A DNA stretch of 64,000 nucleotides from Paralithodes platypus (taxonomy: Eukaryota; Arthropoda; Malacostraca; Decapoda; Lithodidae): positions 19,524,811 to 19,588,810 of the forward strand of contig CM064481.1 of NCBI GenBank assembly GCA_032716605.1. Reading direction: 5' to 3'. The position numbers were made by a program, and so were the translations under genes. Numbering within the stretch: position 1 is the first letter of the stretch; each line of letters begins with the position of its first letter. The notes beneath the pieces were generated by a model that did no database searches, was not told the origin of the DNA, and saw only the letters and a program-made list of their open reading frames with translations. Below are positions 40,550-55,119 of this stretch, piece after piece.

Positions 40550-42752
40550 ATGAGCGAGTCGACCCAACGCATTCTAGACATCAAGGAAGTATGCGACACA
40601 GAGATGAGTGACTCCAGCGACAGTGATAGTTCGACAACAATGAATCGAGCGACTCGGAGGGCAGTAACCATGCCAAAGACGCCGACCAAACCACAGACAA
40701 CCAAGGAGGAAAACGATGCTGAAAATGAAGACGAAAAGGATGCCGAGATGACTGATCCCGCTAAAGATGACGCCGGCAACAATTCGAACGAAGCCTATTC
40801 CAATGACGAAGAAAGCTACGCAGATTATGGTAAGGCCAAAAAGCCAAAAAAGGTCAAAGTCAAAGTCAGCGTTCCTAATAAAGAGAGGAAAATGGCCCAA
40901 AACCGGCAAGTTTTGAGTGCCCGCAGTGCTCGCGGCGCTTTGCCAAGAGCTCCCGGCTAAAGGACCATTTGGTGTTTCCCACTCTGGGGAGAGAGGAAGC
41001 ATGTGTGTCCCGTGGTGGCAACAAGCGCTTCCTGCACGCACCCAGCCTCTTAACGCACATGTTCATCCACGAGGAGGAGAAACGCTTCCAGTGTATCATC
41101 TGTGAGGCAGACTACATGCGCAACGACAACCTTCAAGAAGCACTGGGCGGCCAACCACGCGGACGAGAAAAGGGAAGACTGCCAGGTTTGTGGGAAGGAA
41201 TTTATCTGTAAAATAAGTACACCGTCCACACCTCCGATGACTGCCGCAAGAAGGCCTACCAGTGCGGGGAGTGCTATAAAATTTTCCAGTGCTACTCTCA
41301 TTTGGTGAAGCATGCCAAGTACCACTCGGATAAGTGTTTTGATATGGCGGGTATCGTGTGGCCACCAAAGAGCAGCTAGCTAAGCATCTAAAGGGTCACA
41401 GTCGGGAGATGCGCAAATGTTACAAGTGCGGGCAGCTACGGAGCAGGAAGGATCATTTTCATCATCGGATCCTTGACTCGGCCACAAGGTCAAAGAATCT
41501 GTCCTTGCAAAAATGTGCAGAGCTGATCCCCGCCAAACAGTATGAGTGTAACGAGTGTCCCATGAAGTTCTACAAGCGGGCCCACCTCACCAGTCACTTG
41601 TTGACTCCTTCCGGGGAGAGGAATTTTGAATGGGGTATCTGTGGTAAGGCCTTTCTTTACTCTGGCAGCCTCCGACTCACCTGTGGAGCCATACGGTGGG
41701 GGGGGGGGGGTGGGGTCAAGATGTTTCCAGTGTAACGTCTGGGTGAAATGAAATAGCCCCGCAAAGAAAACCTCATGCGTCACCCCCCGATCCCAGAGAG
41801 GCGTGGAATGTTCCAAGGCAACTCTTTCCGTCGGTGTATGATACAGACCCGGAGATCCCAGGAGAGCCCCCAGGCAGCACAACTCCTTGGAAAACCCATG
41901 GGTCACACGGCTCATGCGCCCTGCAATCAGCCCACGTACAATGAGAAGTCCGCCCACCAGTGTAAACTCTGCAGCACTAGTCCTATGCCAGGAAAAGCTA
42001 CCTGAAAAAAGCACATGACCAAAAAACATGGGATTGAGATGGAGTCAGAGTGTCCGAAGTGCGGCCATAGTGTTCAACGACCGTGACCACCCGCTGAGCT
42101 GCACGTGACGGACCCAACACCCGACCTTATCCAAGACCCACCAGTGCCACCAGTGTCACCAAATGTTCCACCTCCCGGGAGGATGCTAGATGCCCCACCG
42201 GATCACCCACGACCAACCCAAGCACAATCATCACCAACAACAACACCAACAACACACACATCCACATCCCGCATCTACACCCGCACCCTCACTCACAACC
42301 CACCGCAGCCTCACACACAACCACCAGAGCCGCACACGCAACCACAGCCTCACACGCAACCGCACCCTCACACACACCCGCAGCCTCACACACAAACACA
42401 CCCACAACCCACACCCACACCACCAACAACAACAACAACAACAACAACCACAACAACAACACCAACAACAACAGGCTCACAATCTCCAGAGAGGCCCACC
42501 ACCCGCACCCCCACCCCCAGCAAGACAGGTTCGGCACAGGGGACTACGGCGTTCCTGGGCCATCTGCACCTCTCTTAAAGAAGAAGAAGATTTTTGAGTG
42601 CGTGGAGTGTCATCGCAAGTTCCCCACCAACGACGAGCGGGACAAACACCTCTGGACTCACATACCGGACAAGGTTTACGAACTGCGGGGAGTGTGGGTC
42701 CAAGTTCACCAAGAAGGATGCCGTTATAATGCACATGTCCACGCACCATTAA
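40550..42752 (+). pseudogene. Corrupted copy of the C2H2 zinc-finger gene (probable contig-end errors)
   Basis: Aligns along its whole length with the intact gene at 55824-57974, from ATG (40550) to TAA (42750-42752), but holds about 52 extra bases and many small indels that break the frame repeatedly, the first within the acidic Ser/Asp stretch near 40630. A run of about 12 G near 41,698-41,710 and dozens of one-base insertions look like raw-read errors rather than evolutionary decay: substitutions are few, and finger residues survive between indels. It lies within the last 3.6 kb before the gap. Probably the same gene as the intact copy. Confidence 0.85.
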
Positions 42753-44122
42753 CACACAATGCTACCGTCACCTGCTTTTTCTCTTTCTAGGTTGTATACA
42801 TTCGGCCTCATTCTAGCCTACTGTTTTGAAACATTTATCCCCATCCAGGTGGCAAGTTTTTTCTGGCGAGCGATAGCAAGCCATCATTTTAAGGAGAAAT
42901 CCAGCTTCGCCGGAGACCTTTTTCTATCGAAAAATTTACAATTTTAGCCAGCTGTCCTAACTCATTAGCCAAAGTATGGTGGCTCGCTATCGCTCTGCAG
43001 GTATAAATCGACACCTGGATGGGTATATCGTCTTAAGACAGTAGTCTGAATGGGGCCGAGGTGATAGAAACCAGAGAGAGAAAAATAGCATGTTACCCAC
43101 CGAAATTAATGATGTCAGGGAGAATGTTTAGGAGTGTTGATCTGAACGGGTATTGTGCGAGAGCTTATAGCCCTCAACTTTTGGGTTACTCGATTATATT
43201 CAGAAATATTTCTGGAATCCTTTGCTTTAACTAAATTGACTGCAGGCTGTTTTTATAAAAAAATACGGTCCCACTGCGGCACTTCTCATATGAAAATTGC
43301 AGAATTTCTGCCTTGAACAAGGACTGGGAGACAGGTGAGCGAGTATAAGCAGCGTGGGACCATCCCATCCACCGCCCACCGTGTCCTGGGCCATCACTAG
43401 TGGCATGGGGAGACATCTCCAACTGCATCCTTACAGACTCGGGAATAGCGAAAACCGCTCAAACTCGCTATTTTTTACCGCTTTAAAAAGCGTCACCTGT
43501 GCCATATTGTTGCACGCCAACCAGTGGTCGTACAGACAGGATTCAGGTGTCATTGGAAAGGTCTATTCCTCTGCTTTCAAGGATATCATTGAAACACGTT
43601 CTAGCTCTTTTTTATACATGAAAATGTGCAGGGAATGAAGTTTACTTTTAGTCCAAAACCCCCGTATGGCACAGTGGGGACCAAGCACTTGTCATATTAT
43701 GACAAGTGCCGCAACTACCGGAATATAGTTTTAATTTTGGGGATACTATTATATTAAAAGTTTACCTCACAAGCTGCCAGACCAGCGGTTGACGATAAAA
43801 GAGGATGGGAAGAAGCACTCGTATGATACCGGCTTAACGTTGCAGCAAAACCACACACCATTTAACTTAAACTATTAGTACTATATTTTATACTGTACAG
43901 TCCATCCTACTATAACACGAGCTCCTACAACGCGATCCTCCTTCAACTCGAGGGGGGGGGTCCCGAATTACCTAAACCTCTGATACCCCGAGCCAAAAAC
44001 ATATAACGCGAACTGGCCTTGCCATCCTGCCTACCTGCAAAATCTCCACCCTCAATGCAATGTTTATCTTTATTGCCTCCAAATACAACATCCTTATCTC
44101 CATTTAAAGTGTTATTCCTACA
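42753..44122. other. Downstream flank, copy before the gap
   Basis: Matches 57975-59327 with many indels. Includes a counterpart of the MITE at 58059-58245 and the left part of the TA-flanked MITE at 59106-59392, which is cut by the gap. Confidence 0.7.
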
Positions 44123-44222
44123 NNNNNNNNNNNNNNNNNNNNNNNNNNNNNNNNNNNNNNNNNNNNNNNNNNNNNNNNNNNNNNNNNNNNNNNNNNNNNN
44201 NNNNNNNNNNNNNNNNNNNNNN
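44123..44222. other. Assembly gap, 100 N
   Basis: Exactly 100 N, a conventional size for a scaffold gap of unknown length. Sequence on its two sides is the two ends of the duplicated 15 kb segment. Confidence 0.99.
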
Positions 44223-44384
44223 CTGACGGTCACGGTACACCCCACCCTCCCATCCACCCCATCTACTTTCCTATCACCCACCTTCCCATTCATACACAAC
44301 TCAGATCTGTTGTTATATTGTGTCTGCGCAATTAGCTTTGCTTGGGAAACAGATTAACCTTGTATCATGTAGTGATGTACAGAA

Positions 44385-47300
44385 TGGGAGTGTTTGACGT
44401 ACCTCCCAACCTACCAATAGGAAAACCTACTATTTGGTAGTAGTCTTGGAAACTCTAAACGTCAAGGCTATTAACCTAATTGCAATGACGACTTGTCTAT
44501 TTTGACTGACTATGATTCGTCATCCCAATCTTTTTTTTTATAATTAAAAATTTTTTGTTTTGGAAAGTAAAAAAATTTTTGCGGTTAAAAAAGAAAACGT
44601 CTAGAGTCTACTCCTTAACTTGCTCTCAGGAGACGTTGTACACATTAACCAAAAACTACCACCGAAGATGAAAAAAGCATTAGAAGAGAAGAAAAAGGGA
44701 TTTACCATGAGATACAGCATTACAGCCCAGCCCATGTCGCCTTCTATCGGTCCATCGTAGTTTACACCTGGTTGAACCTGAGTGCATGCGCTGTTGTTCC
44801 AAGCATCAGGGGTGTTATTCCATGTAGACAGAGGAGCGAGGAATGGGCAGGCGGTCCGGCTTGTGGGCGGGTACATATGTACGTTGGTATTTTCCAAGAC
44901 GACTACCAAATAGTAGGTGTTCCCTACACTAGAGTGTGGGTAGGTCGGGAGGGTACGTTCAAACCTCCCACTTTGTTAGTAGTCTTGGCAAAGTCCAACG
45001 TCACGGCTGCGTAACAAATTGGAGGAGGACATCCAAGCCCAAATACCAAATACAGATGCAAAACAAAACAACCAAAATTAATGACAAAGAACACAAAATA
45101 ACCCAGAGAGTTTAATAAAAAGAGTGAAAAACTGAGGAGTAAGTTAAAAAGATCAGTTGTGTCAGCGTGACTTTGTCATTCATAGCATCGAGAGAAAACT
45201 TGAAAAATCTACAACAGTACCGTACACAATGCGACAAAATTCCATTTCTCTGAAGCGCAGATAATGTACAGCATACCAAACATACATACATGGGAAAAGT
45301 TAGGTCACATGGTACATATACTGTACTGTATACCGAATATATAAATCCTAGGAGGGGTACCCAGCGATTGGACCACCCGGGTTTAAATTCTACTACCATA
45401 ATACACCATCATCAATCACTACTACCACAATCATCACAATACTACTACTACCACAATCACCCGGCCTCCGACCTCCAATGTGCCCTCATTAAACGGCGAC
45501 CCTATACCTTCGGATTTCGGCCGCTAAATGACCTCCGATTTTGGATCTGACTCATCCGTACCCCCATTTGTACCCTCCATTTGGGGCAGGGATCTGCGAA
45601 CAACTTTTGTTCCATACACCTTTTCGATCGGAGGCCTCCTTCCTGCCCCAAACGGCCATTTTTTTCAGGCATTTTTTTCGCTCCCCGTATACTACATAAA
45701 GTTCTGCCAAAAAATTTATTAAACAAAAGTGTCTCTGATTTCCACTAAACTCGCCTAAAACCATCTCCAAAGCCTGGGCTTTCCAACGGTGCCCCACACT
45801 CCCACCTGGCACCAAAACTGTGGGAGGAGTTTAGTAACAAAGGTCGGGTAACTGACAAACAGACAAACATTGACCTTTATTTATTAAGATACCCAAGCTT
45901 GTGACCACAGTGTCTGTAACCCGTACCCCCTCCCTTTTCCCAAAGAAAACAAAGAAAATAAAAAATGATGAGGAGGGAGCCCAGGGACCCAGCCAGGGAA
46001 CCAGGAGACGAGACTCCCGAGAGCGATCACCAGCCCGGCGGGTCAGACGACGGACACGGAGAGGCAGGAGGAGACGAAGGGTGTGACCGATGACCACAAA
46101 CTCACAGAGGCAAGGTTGGGCAATGACCGACAGTGCAGGAACCATAGGGAGGCTGCAAAGGAACGAAGAACATGCGCAGAACCCCACAAGCAGGGAAACC
46201 TGCACTAAGTGCCCGACAAAGGAGGCGGCCAAACGGCACCCTCGACAACCCCACATCAGGCCTCGGCGACACCCACAAAGCTGGCACCACAGAGTCCACA
46301 AATGCGTGCCAGGAGCACACCGGGCATCACACAATGCGAGCACTGTCGCGTCGGAAAGCCAGCGGCAGCCAGTCCCGCCACCCGACTACCAGAAACCAGC
46401 GCCACGAAGGACAAAGGACTCCCGAGCAAGAGCCCCGGCGTCGCGTCCTGTGTGGAAAACCGTGACGCCAGAAGGTCCAGAGTCCAGGTCAGAACCCACA
46501 GAGGAGGGGGCTCGCGTGGCGGCGGGCGAGCCTGGAAGGCCGGTTTTAGGAAGGAAACCAGCACGGTCGGTGGAACGACCAGCCCAGCCAGAGACACAAA
46601 GACTACCGGGATGGTAGACAGGTGGCAGCGCACAGAGCGAAACATGAAGTGACGGGCGCGGAAAAAGCGAAGCAAGCAGCGCTAAAGGCGTATGTCCAGC
46701 ATCCAGGGCGGAAGAGACGTCCAGCGGGACACGGAAGATCATGGAGCGTCCGACCAGGAACAGGAGAGGAAGGCAGGGAGGATCCGACTGTGGACCGGGA
46801 GCCACCGAGCCCGCGAACGGCAACGAGGGCCCGAGGTCGCCAACCCGGCCAAGAGGAATCGCGAGACAGGCAGGGGCACCGGAAACGGGCACCCTTACCG
46901 CAGCCAGGCTCTCCAAGCCAGTGCCAGCCACGGGGGCGGCAATAATCAGACCCAGACGCGGAACTGTCATAGCTTCAGGGGGACGTCGCACAGCAAGAGT
47001 GCGACCGGAGGAGGAATACGAAGAGCTCTGCCACCTTGCCCCATACATCCGCGAATGCAACCAGAACCATTGACAGGAGGTAGAGGGACAAAGGCAACGT
47101 GTGCAACCCCCATGAGGCGAACAAGGAGAGCCCGGAACGCCCTAAGAAGCAGTCAGGTCGACGATGACAGTATGCGGCAGCGTCCACTCTACCAGAACAG
47201 CCCGTCCGGACAACAGGCAGTCACAGGCAGGCAGAAAGCGCTCAGAGACACGCAGTGCCGGACCGCCAGGAAGAACAACGGCTCTGCGATCTCCAGCAGA

Positions 47301-50300
47301 GGACAAGACCTGGAGGACCTCTGCACGCGGAGACCACGAATCTCCGACTGAACGTTCAACCTGAAAGCCACCGACTCGCCCGAAAGAGCGAACGTGTGAA
47401 CCCACAGGAAGAACAACGGCACCAATAGGCCGGGAGCATCGACTGGGAGGGGCGTGTCCCAGATCGCCAGCCCAGACGTCGATGCCCCATGGACAATCGG
47501 GAGCCCGAAGCCACCTCGCACAACGCATCTGCGACCACCCAGATCGTCGGCAGAGGGGCAGGCCAGGGCACGGTTGCAGAGAGCGTGCCCCGAGTGACCC
47601 AGGACCAAAGGGAGACGCGGAGGGCCCCAGACTCCGGCGACAATGGACGCCCCGGCAGAGTGTCCACCCCGAAAGTCACCGACACGCCCGAAGGGCCAGT
47701 GCGTGAACCCTCAGGAATAACAATGCCACCAACAGGTCGAGAGCATCGACGAGCAGGGGCATGTGCCCGACCACCAGCCCTGACGGTTAAGTCCCCTGGA
47801 ATAGTGGGAGCTCCAAGCCACCACACACGACGAATCTGTGACTAACCAGAATGTCGGTGGTGGGGCAGACCAGGGCCCGGGTGGCGAGAGAGAGCCCTGA
47901 GCGACCCAGAGTCCCAAAGGGTCGGTAAACGGTGCATGGGACTAGCCCCAACCTGGAACGTGGCGGCCGACAGGGAGTGCGTCCAGTGCGTACCGAGCCA
48001 GGGTGTAGGAGACTACCCACCAAACGTCCAGGTAAAACAGGAGCTGGATACCGCCTCGCAGGAGAGGATCCAGAGCCAGTATCACCAGCATAGGGCCAAA
48101 ATGCACCCGGCAGCTCCCGCGACATCACCAACGACAGAGGTCGTAGCGTCAGTCGGACCACGAGTACCAACAGCACGTGAAACCGAGTGCTCATGAGAGA
48201 ACAGGCGAGGGCTGACAGAACTTGCACCGGACTCAACGCGTCACAGGCAGTCTACGGTACCAGGAATACACGAGAGAGGAAAATCCAGTGGCCGAGTCGC
48301 ACCACCGGAACTACCCTTGTCCCGTGCATGGACGCGACCATGGTGGCCACGTCGCTAGGGTAGATTCCACCTGGTAACCGTGCGGCCCCACGTGCCTCGT
48401 GGCCAGGGAAGATGGGCGCAAGGGAGAAAAATTCAGTGGGGACTCCCGCAACAAAGTAAGCAACCCAGTCTGAGAGGCGAGAAGGAGACCGACCTGGAGA
48501 TCCGACACGTGTTGAGACGTGGAAGTCCCTCCAAAACGGCTCTGAGTGCCAAGAGCAAGCTCTACCCCCCCCCCCCTTTTCTGACGAAAAGGGAGTGACA
48601 CACCACCACCCGTCCGGGGGAGTCCACCCCGACGAAGCGCGACCAGAGGGAGAGGGTCTGACCGGCCTCGCACCAGCGGGGCCAACGCGATGAGGCCCGG
48701 CCGAGCGGGTGGACAGCGTACAGTACACCGACCGTGACACGGCACGACGGTGCGAGCCGGAAGCAGGGGCAGCCGACAGGGAGGCGTGCAGCACCCAGGC
48801 GCTACGGAGCAAACAACCCCGTTGTAGACAGAGCGCAGAGTAAGCAGGCCCAGACGCCCAGCGAACAGGGCGCCGCAGCAGACCGTGGACCGGACGGCGA
48901 GCAGCTTCGCACAGCACCACCGGTAGCACGGGGACGAAGGACATAGCGAGCTGGAGGGAAATCCGCCGCACATAGCCCATAGCGTGGTGAAGGGGACTCT
49001 GAGGCACCGCCTCGGTGAGATGAGGGGGGAGGGGGGTGTGTGAACTGAGGGCTGCAGGTGCCCAACGATAGAGGCAACCAAGTCCACCACCCGCCGACGC
49101 AAGGCAAAAGCCAAGAGGTGCCCCCTCGGGGAGAGTGAAGAAGGGAGAAGAGAAGCCGCAGAAGCCGATCCCGATCCCGGGGTCACAGACCCAGGACCAG
49201 AACATGCCACGCAGACAGCCGACAGCTGACAGAGACAAGAGGGAGCAAGAGGCAGGCACAGCAAGCGAGACAGCGACGTCGACGGTCCGGGAAGCAAACA
49301 GCAGGACCCCGACAACCAGGCCCCAAACGGGGCAGTTGAACGAGCACGGCAGGAAGAGCAGGTATACCGCCCTCGCGCAGGGCCGGCCCCAAGGAGAACA
49401 GTCCCGACAAGACCGAGAGGGACCGAACAACCAGGAGGACGTCCAGGCGGCCGAAGTCCGACCAGAGCAGGGGCCTATGGGCAGATAGAGGCCTGGGCCC
49501 ACCGAGAAGAACCGACGGCCCGCCCTGCTCGGGGAAGGCCTAGGGTACGAGTACCAATGCAGACGCAAAAATGGGCACTATTTTTTTTTATCGAGTTGCT
49601 TCTGTCAACCTATAACAGATTGAAAATTGGGGGTAGGGGGGATAAATAGCAAAAAGGCTATATTTTTAAAGCAAATCAACAATTTTCATGTATCTCTTAT
49701 TCTTTAAGAGAGAGAAGACAAATAAGAGATGCGTCTCCATTTTTTCACAAAACCATAAGGAGACGCTCCTGGACCTAAGGAGATGCAGGTATGTTTAAAA
49801 CACAAAAACACACATAAAATGACATAAGTACTTACCTCATGGGTACCAGAAAGAAAGCATGGTACTTTTGGTTGTAAGTTGACAATGCTAAAGCAATAAA
49901 ACGGACTGACATAGGCCTTATAATATATATTATTAGAGAGACATAAAATATAACTAAACATACTAATTGCTCATTGTAGGCCAATAACAAAACAGTTTAG
50001 AGGATGCAGGGAAGTTATATATGTAACATTCATGCTAATACGAGGTTTAAATCAAGCACCAGTCGCCAACCCGGGCATATTTGGGGAAAATAGGGGTAAG
50101 AAATGGGCGGAGGGCCTGGAAATATAGTCTATTTTTTCATCACTAGGCTGACAGGGCCCACACTAACATTTGACTGCTGGCAAGAACATGCTTAATGTGA
50201 TTTTGAATTGCTGAGGGGGTAAAAGGGGTGCGTCTCCTTAGGGCCAGCAAAAAATTCTGGAGGTCCAATAGAGACGCATTTTTCAAACTGTTGCCATACC

Positions 50301-53300
50301 TCACTGGTAGAAAGCCATTCTCCCCACTATGTATGGTGTAATTAGGGTCGAGTTTCCTTCACCCAGGATAAAAGAAAAGGTTATTATGTTTAATAATGTT
50401 GACAAAATAAACACACATTTACAAGGCCCTAAGGAGACGCAACCCGGCTACCCTAAGCAGACGTGTGCGTCTCTATATAGGGCCCAGGGTTCTAGTTAAG
50501 GCAGCTTCGTCAATGGTGAAGGAAACTCAACCTTATTTATACCAGACATAGAGGAGAGTATGCTGTGTTACCATTGTGGTGTACGACCTTCTGGCATCAA
50601 TTTGAAAAAAATGCGTCTCCATTGGATTTTACTATTTTTGCTGGACCTATGGGGACGCACCCTCACCCCCCTTCAGCCGTGCAAGTAAAAGCCTTTTGAT
50701 CATGCAGTGTTATACTTCAACTCATGCACTATCAACCTGCAGTAATAGAAACGAGATTCAAATTAGGGAACTGTAAGAAATTTAGCTTTTAAAAAAAAAG
50801 AAATCCTTAGGTTTTCGTAAGGAATTTGCGAAAACGTTATTTTTTTTTAGTTCATCTCATCTCACACAATAACATATGAAAATAATAAGCTGGTACTATG
50901 TGAGCATATTAGGTGATAGTTAAAGAATATTTTGGCCCACCATTCATGCATCTATCTACTCATCCTATGCCTGTGCAAGTTTTTTTGTTTCAAGTGCGTC
51001 TCCTTTGGGCAATGCGTCTCCATTGGTACTCGTACCCTATACCTCCACGTCCGCAACCAGAACGTCGCCTCAGAACGCCCTGCACAGCAGGTAGACACGA
51101 AGAGGGACAGACCAACCAGAAGGAAGAGGTCACGCCAGGGCTCGGAGGGCACCAGCACCCGGGCCCCCTCACTCTAAAAGCAGGCAGTCCTGGAGGAAGA
51201 GAATCCCGAAACCGCGAGGATTCCCAGGCCTGCAGAGGATGGGGAGGGGGGGCCCCACCGGTGGAGGAGGGCAACCCCCCCCCCCCCCCAGGTAGAAGAG
51301 CAGGCGAAGGAGAGACAGCCAAAGAACGCATCCGCAACAGGGAGCACCCCCCTGGAAAGAGGGGAAGAGGGAAGCAGAGGAACAATGAAGGGGGGGTGCA
51401 GAAGAAGAATCCCCCCTTGCCGTCGAAAGTCGGTGTAAGCAGAGGAAGAGACAGCAGAAGCCGAACCGAGATGGAGAAAGCGTAGGAGACAGCAACACCG
51501 CTGAAACCATCAAAGATCAGCTTGCCAAGTACTGTGTGCGGCACCCAAGGAGAGCCACAGTCGGAAATGAAGGAAAGAAGTCCGGAAGTGGGCCATGTAG
51601 GAAGAGAGACAGGTGTTGCCTGATGGCCTATGTACCCCGGTGGACTCCTAGAACATCGGAGGGCAAGCAACCGAGAGGGATCGGAAGACCTGTCGCCGCC
51701 AGAGTCCCTGAGTAATGCCGGACGTCTAAGGTACTCCTTGGCACTCCTATGTACACCGTAAAACGGCCAAGGAACCAGGAAGGAAGCATGGAGAGTAACA
51801 AGTTGGCATGCAAACCGAGGTTCTGGACACACCAAACCGGCAACTCGGAGGGGCAGTGATGAAGTGCAGGTCGAAGCCTGGGAGAACCTGCAAAGACGGA
51901 GAAAGTGTTAAACACTAACTCAACATCCAAAATGCCGGGTCTATAACACAGTAAATACAGTGAAAACCAGATGTAGAAGGTGTGTGTAAAATACCAGCCA
52001 TACACCTTCCATGGCATTGGAAAAGCAGTCAGGGAAGACAAATGACAGCATTGGTTAGAAGTAAAAACTAACCACCACCGCAAAATTGCGGGCCCATGTA
52101 GGTGTGACCTATGTGACACCACAACCCGCAAATTCGCGCTATATGATACCCGCAAAATTGCGGGACCATGGCGAGGCCAGGGCCACGCCAAAAAAGCAAA
52201 ATGAGGGTCTGAGACAACACCGAAGCAGGCCACAAGGTTGTGGGCACTCCTATGAACTCCAAGCTTTGGAGAGGGCCAACAAGCTGAGTAGTGTCTTCCA
52301 AGTGAGCATGCTCTCCAAGCTTGTGTGAGGGCCTACAAGATGAGCAGTATCTTCCACGAACAGTACTGTACCCATCTCAACCTGTCAAGGGAGGGGAGGC
52401 AAGGAAGACACACCAGGGGAGAGGAGGTACATCCCCCAGGTACCTAGCATCTCCCTATGATCACCAAGCCTGTGAGAGGGCCAACAAGCTGAGCATGTCC
52501 TCCAAGCTTGTGTGAGGGCCCACAAGCATAGCAGTGTCTACCTTGAACAGTACAGTACCCATCTCAACCTGTCAAGGGAGGGGTGGCAAGGAAGACACAC
52601 CAGAGGAAAGAAGGCACATCCCCTGGGACTCCTATTATCAACTCCTTATGATCTCCAAGCTTGTGTGATGGCCAACCAGCTGAGCAAGAACTCCAAGCTT
52701 GTGTGAGGGCCTACAAGCTGAGCAGTGTCTCCCTTGAACAGTACTGTACCCATCTCAACCTGTCAAGGGAGGGGTGGCAAGGAAGACACACCAGGGGAGA
52801 GGAGGCACATCCCCCAGGACTCCTACAGCATCTCATTATCTCCAAGCTTGGGAAGGGCCATCAAGCTGAGCAGTGTCTTCCTTGAACAGGAACCCATCTC
52901 AACCGGTCAAGGGAGGGGCAAGGAAGACACACCAGGGGAGAGGAGGCACATCCCCCAGGACCCTTAGCATTTCTTATAAACTCCAAGCTTCTGTGAGGGC
53001 CAATAAGCTGAGCATGATCTCCAAGCGTGTGTGTTGGCCCTCAAGCTGAGCAAAAATGCGGGCATCACCTTATGATCTCTAAGCTTGGAAAGGCCATCAA
53101 GCTGAGCAGCGTCTTCCTTGAACAGTAACCCATCTCAACCGATCAAGGGAGGGGGCAAGGAAGACACACCAGGGGAGAGGAGGCACCTCCCCCAGGAACC
53201 ACCCAACCCACAGAGTAGAGCATAGCCCATGAAGAGACAGTGGCAGGGAGGGTGGTGGCACAAACAGGGACCCCCGAAGGGTACCTCTGAACCGTGCATT

Positions 53301-55119
53301 AAAGAGGATGAAAGCCCACCAAAATCGTACCCTAAATCCGGCGATGAAGAGGGGGAGGGGGGGTTCCAGTTGGGAAAAACATGATGACTCAGCAGGGAGT
53401 GCCACCCCCCACTAGCCTAACCTAGTCCAGAGCGGTACAGGCTAGCCTCCGGGGGGGGGGCTCCAGCTGGGAAAAACATGAAGACACAGCAGGGAGCGCC
53501 GCCCCCCACTAGCCTAACCCAGGCCAGTGTGGTACAGGCTAGCCTCTAGGGGGGGGGAGGGGGCACCAGCTGGGAAACACAAGACCACACAGCAGGGAGC
53601 GCCGCCCCCCACTAGCCTAACCCAGTCCAGTGTGGTACAGGCTAGCCTCTAGAACAGCTACATCTCGCCAACAGCATGAAAGGGCACGAGTACAAGGTGG
53701 GCGAAAGATGGAGATGAAATGTAAAGGGTAAAAACAAGCCAGCAAATGCAAGCTCCTCTAAAGCTGTGCATGGGGGCCCACAAGCTTTACAGTGTCTTCC
53801 GAGAAACAAACGCCCAACCAATCAGGCCAAAGGTTGTTGGGCAGCAGGGAAGACACACCAGGGGAGGCGAGGACACTCCCCCAGGAACCACCCTACCCGC
53901 GATAGAACGAGCATAGCCCAGGAGAGAAACCGAGGCAGGTAGGGGGTTATGCACATATGGGGACCCCGAAGGTACCCCCGAAAGTGCATTAAAGAGGATG
54001 AATGCCTACTGAAAACGTGCCCTTGAACTTAGCTTGAAGAGATGGGGTGGGCGGGCGCTTGCTTGACCGCTACGATAAGGTAGGGAGCGCCGCCCCCCAC
54101 TCGCCTAACCAGCCAAAGCGGGGTGAGGGTGACATCAACAGCACAGCACCAGTAATGAAGCAAGGGCACGAGTTCAAGGTGGGCGAAAGAATGAGGGTGA
54201 AACGTAAACGGGTAAAAACATACCAGGAAGTGACCTCTGGGGAGAAAAAAGGGGGGCGCATAGCCTATTTGCAGTGAGTGTCGGAAGTGAAAAAACCCTG
54301 GGGAGTAAAACCCACCACGCCCAGGCCCTGACCCACTCAGGAGGATCGGAAGGGAGGGACTCGGGAAAGAAAGCAGATGAAAAAAGACCGACACAGACAC
54401 TACAAATAAAGCAAGGCCCCCAGTGATTTCTGAATTTTACCCGAACGTAAACACCTAGGCTATGAAAAGATGAAAACTCAATTGGGCATAGCCAAACCTG
54501 AATGAGAAACAAGCTAGGCTATAAATAAGCTAAAACTATGCCCAGCTAACAAGAAAAGACAATATGAAAAGAGAAAGATACCTAAAATACAGACGGAGGA
54601 CGCCAAGCGGCCCCCCCAACCTCCGGTAGGCTATTTCCACGCGCGACCTCCATATGATACATTCTAAACATTCTGGAGCCCATTTCACGTGTGCCCTAAA
54701 CCACGTAGGATCTGTCTTAACATAAAAGAAGGCTGAAGAAGCCGAAAAATGACGGTGACAGGGTGGATGGAAGAACACAAGGCATAGACGTCTGAATCAT
54801 GTGAGGTCGCGAGTGAAAATGATGCTTGGACAACGGCGCATGCGCTCAGGTTCGACCAGGTGTAAACATGGACAGAAGACGGTCTGGGCTGTCAGCTGTA
54901 TCTCAGGTAAATCCCTTTTTCTTCTCTTCTATGCATTTTTCACCTTCGGTGGTAGTTTTGGTTAATGTACAACGTCTCCTAGAGCAAGTTAAGGAGTAGA
55001 CTAGACGTTTTCGTTTTTAACTGCGATTGGGATGACGACATAGCAGTCAAAATAGACAAGTCGTCATTGCAATTAGGTTAATAGCCTTGACGTTGGATTT
55101 GCCAAGACTACTAACAAAT
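44385..55119 (-). mobile_element. DIRS-2, copy after the gap
   Basis: Same element as 29272-39846, with identical boundaries relative to host sequence, the same insertions and the same disabling changes (TGC at 46064-46066 for the recombinase Tyr, YLDV at 48023-48034). The duplicated RNase H segment is present as well. Differences are a handful of bases in the central 9.2 kb, e.g. a 3-base difference near 48,917. Almost certainly the same locus. Confidence 0.88.
49543..51037. mobile_element. 1.49 kb TA-flanked TIR element, copy after the gap
   Basis: Counterpart of 34277-35769, 1495 bp, TA at 49541-49542 and 51038-51039. Only a few base differences. Confidence 0.85.

Larger units (their letters stand above)
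29120..44122. repeat. First copy of a ~15 kb duplicated segment ending at the gap (probable unmerged contig overlap)
   Basis: It corresponds to 44223-59327. The offset is 15103 at the left edge, 15271 at 30630, 15273 at 39846, 15274 at 40550, 15222 at the zinc-finger stop and 15205 at the right edge. So 9.2 kb in the middle differ by 2 bp net, while the last 4.3 kb before the gap carry about 70 extra bases. Both ends of the repeat coincide exactly with the gap edges. Confidence 0.93.

Noticed and set aside
29272..55119. Two independent DIRS-2 insertions or a genuine tandem gene duplication
   Set aside because: Identical host flanks, identical nested inserts and identical disabling mutations, with repeat limits exactly at the gap edges, fit one locus represented twice.
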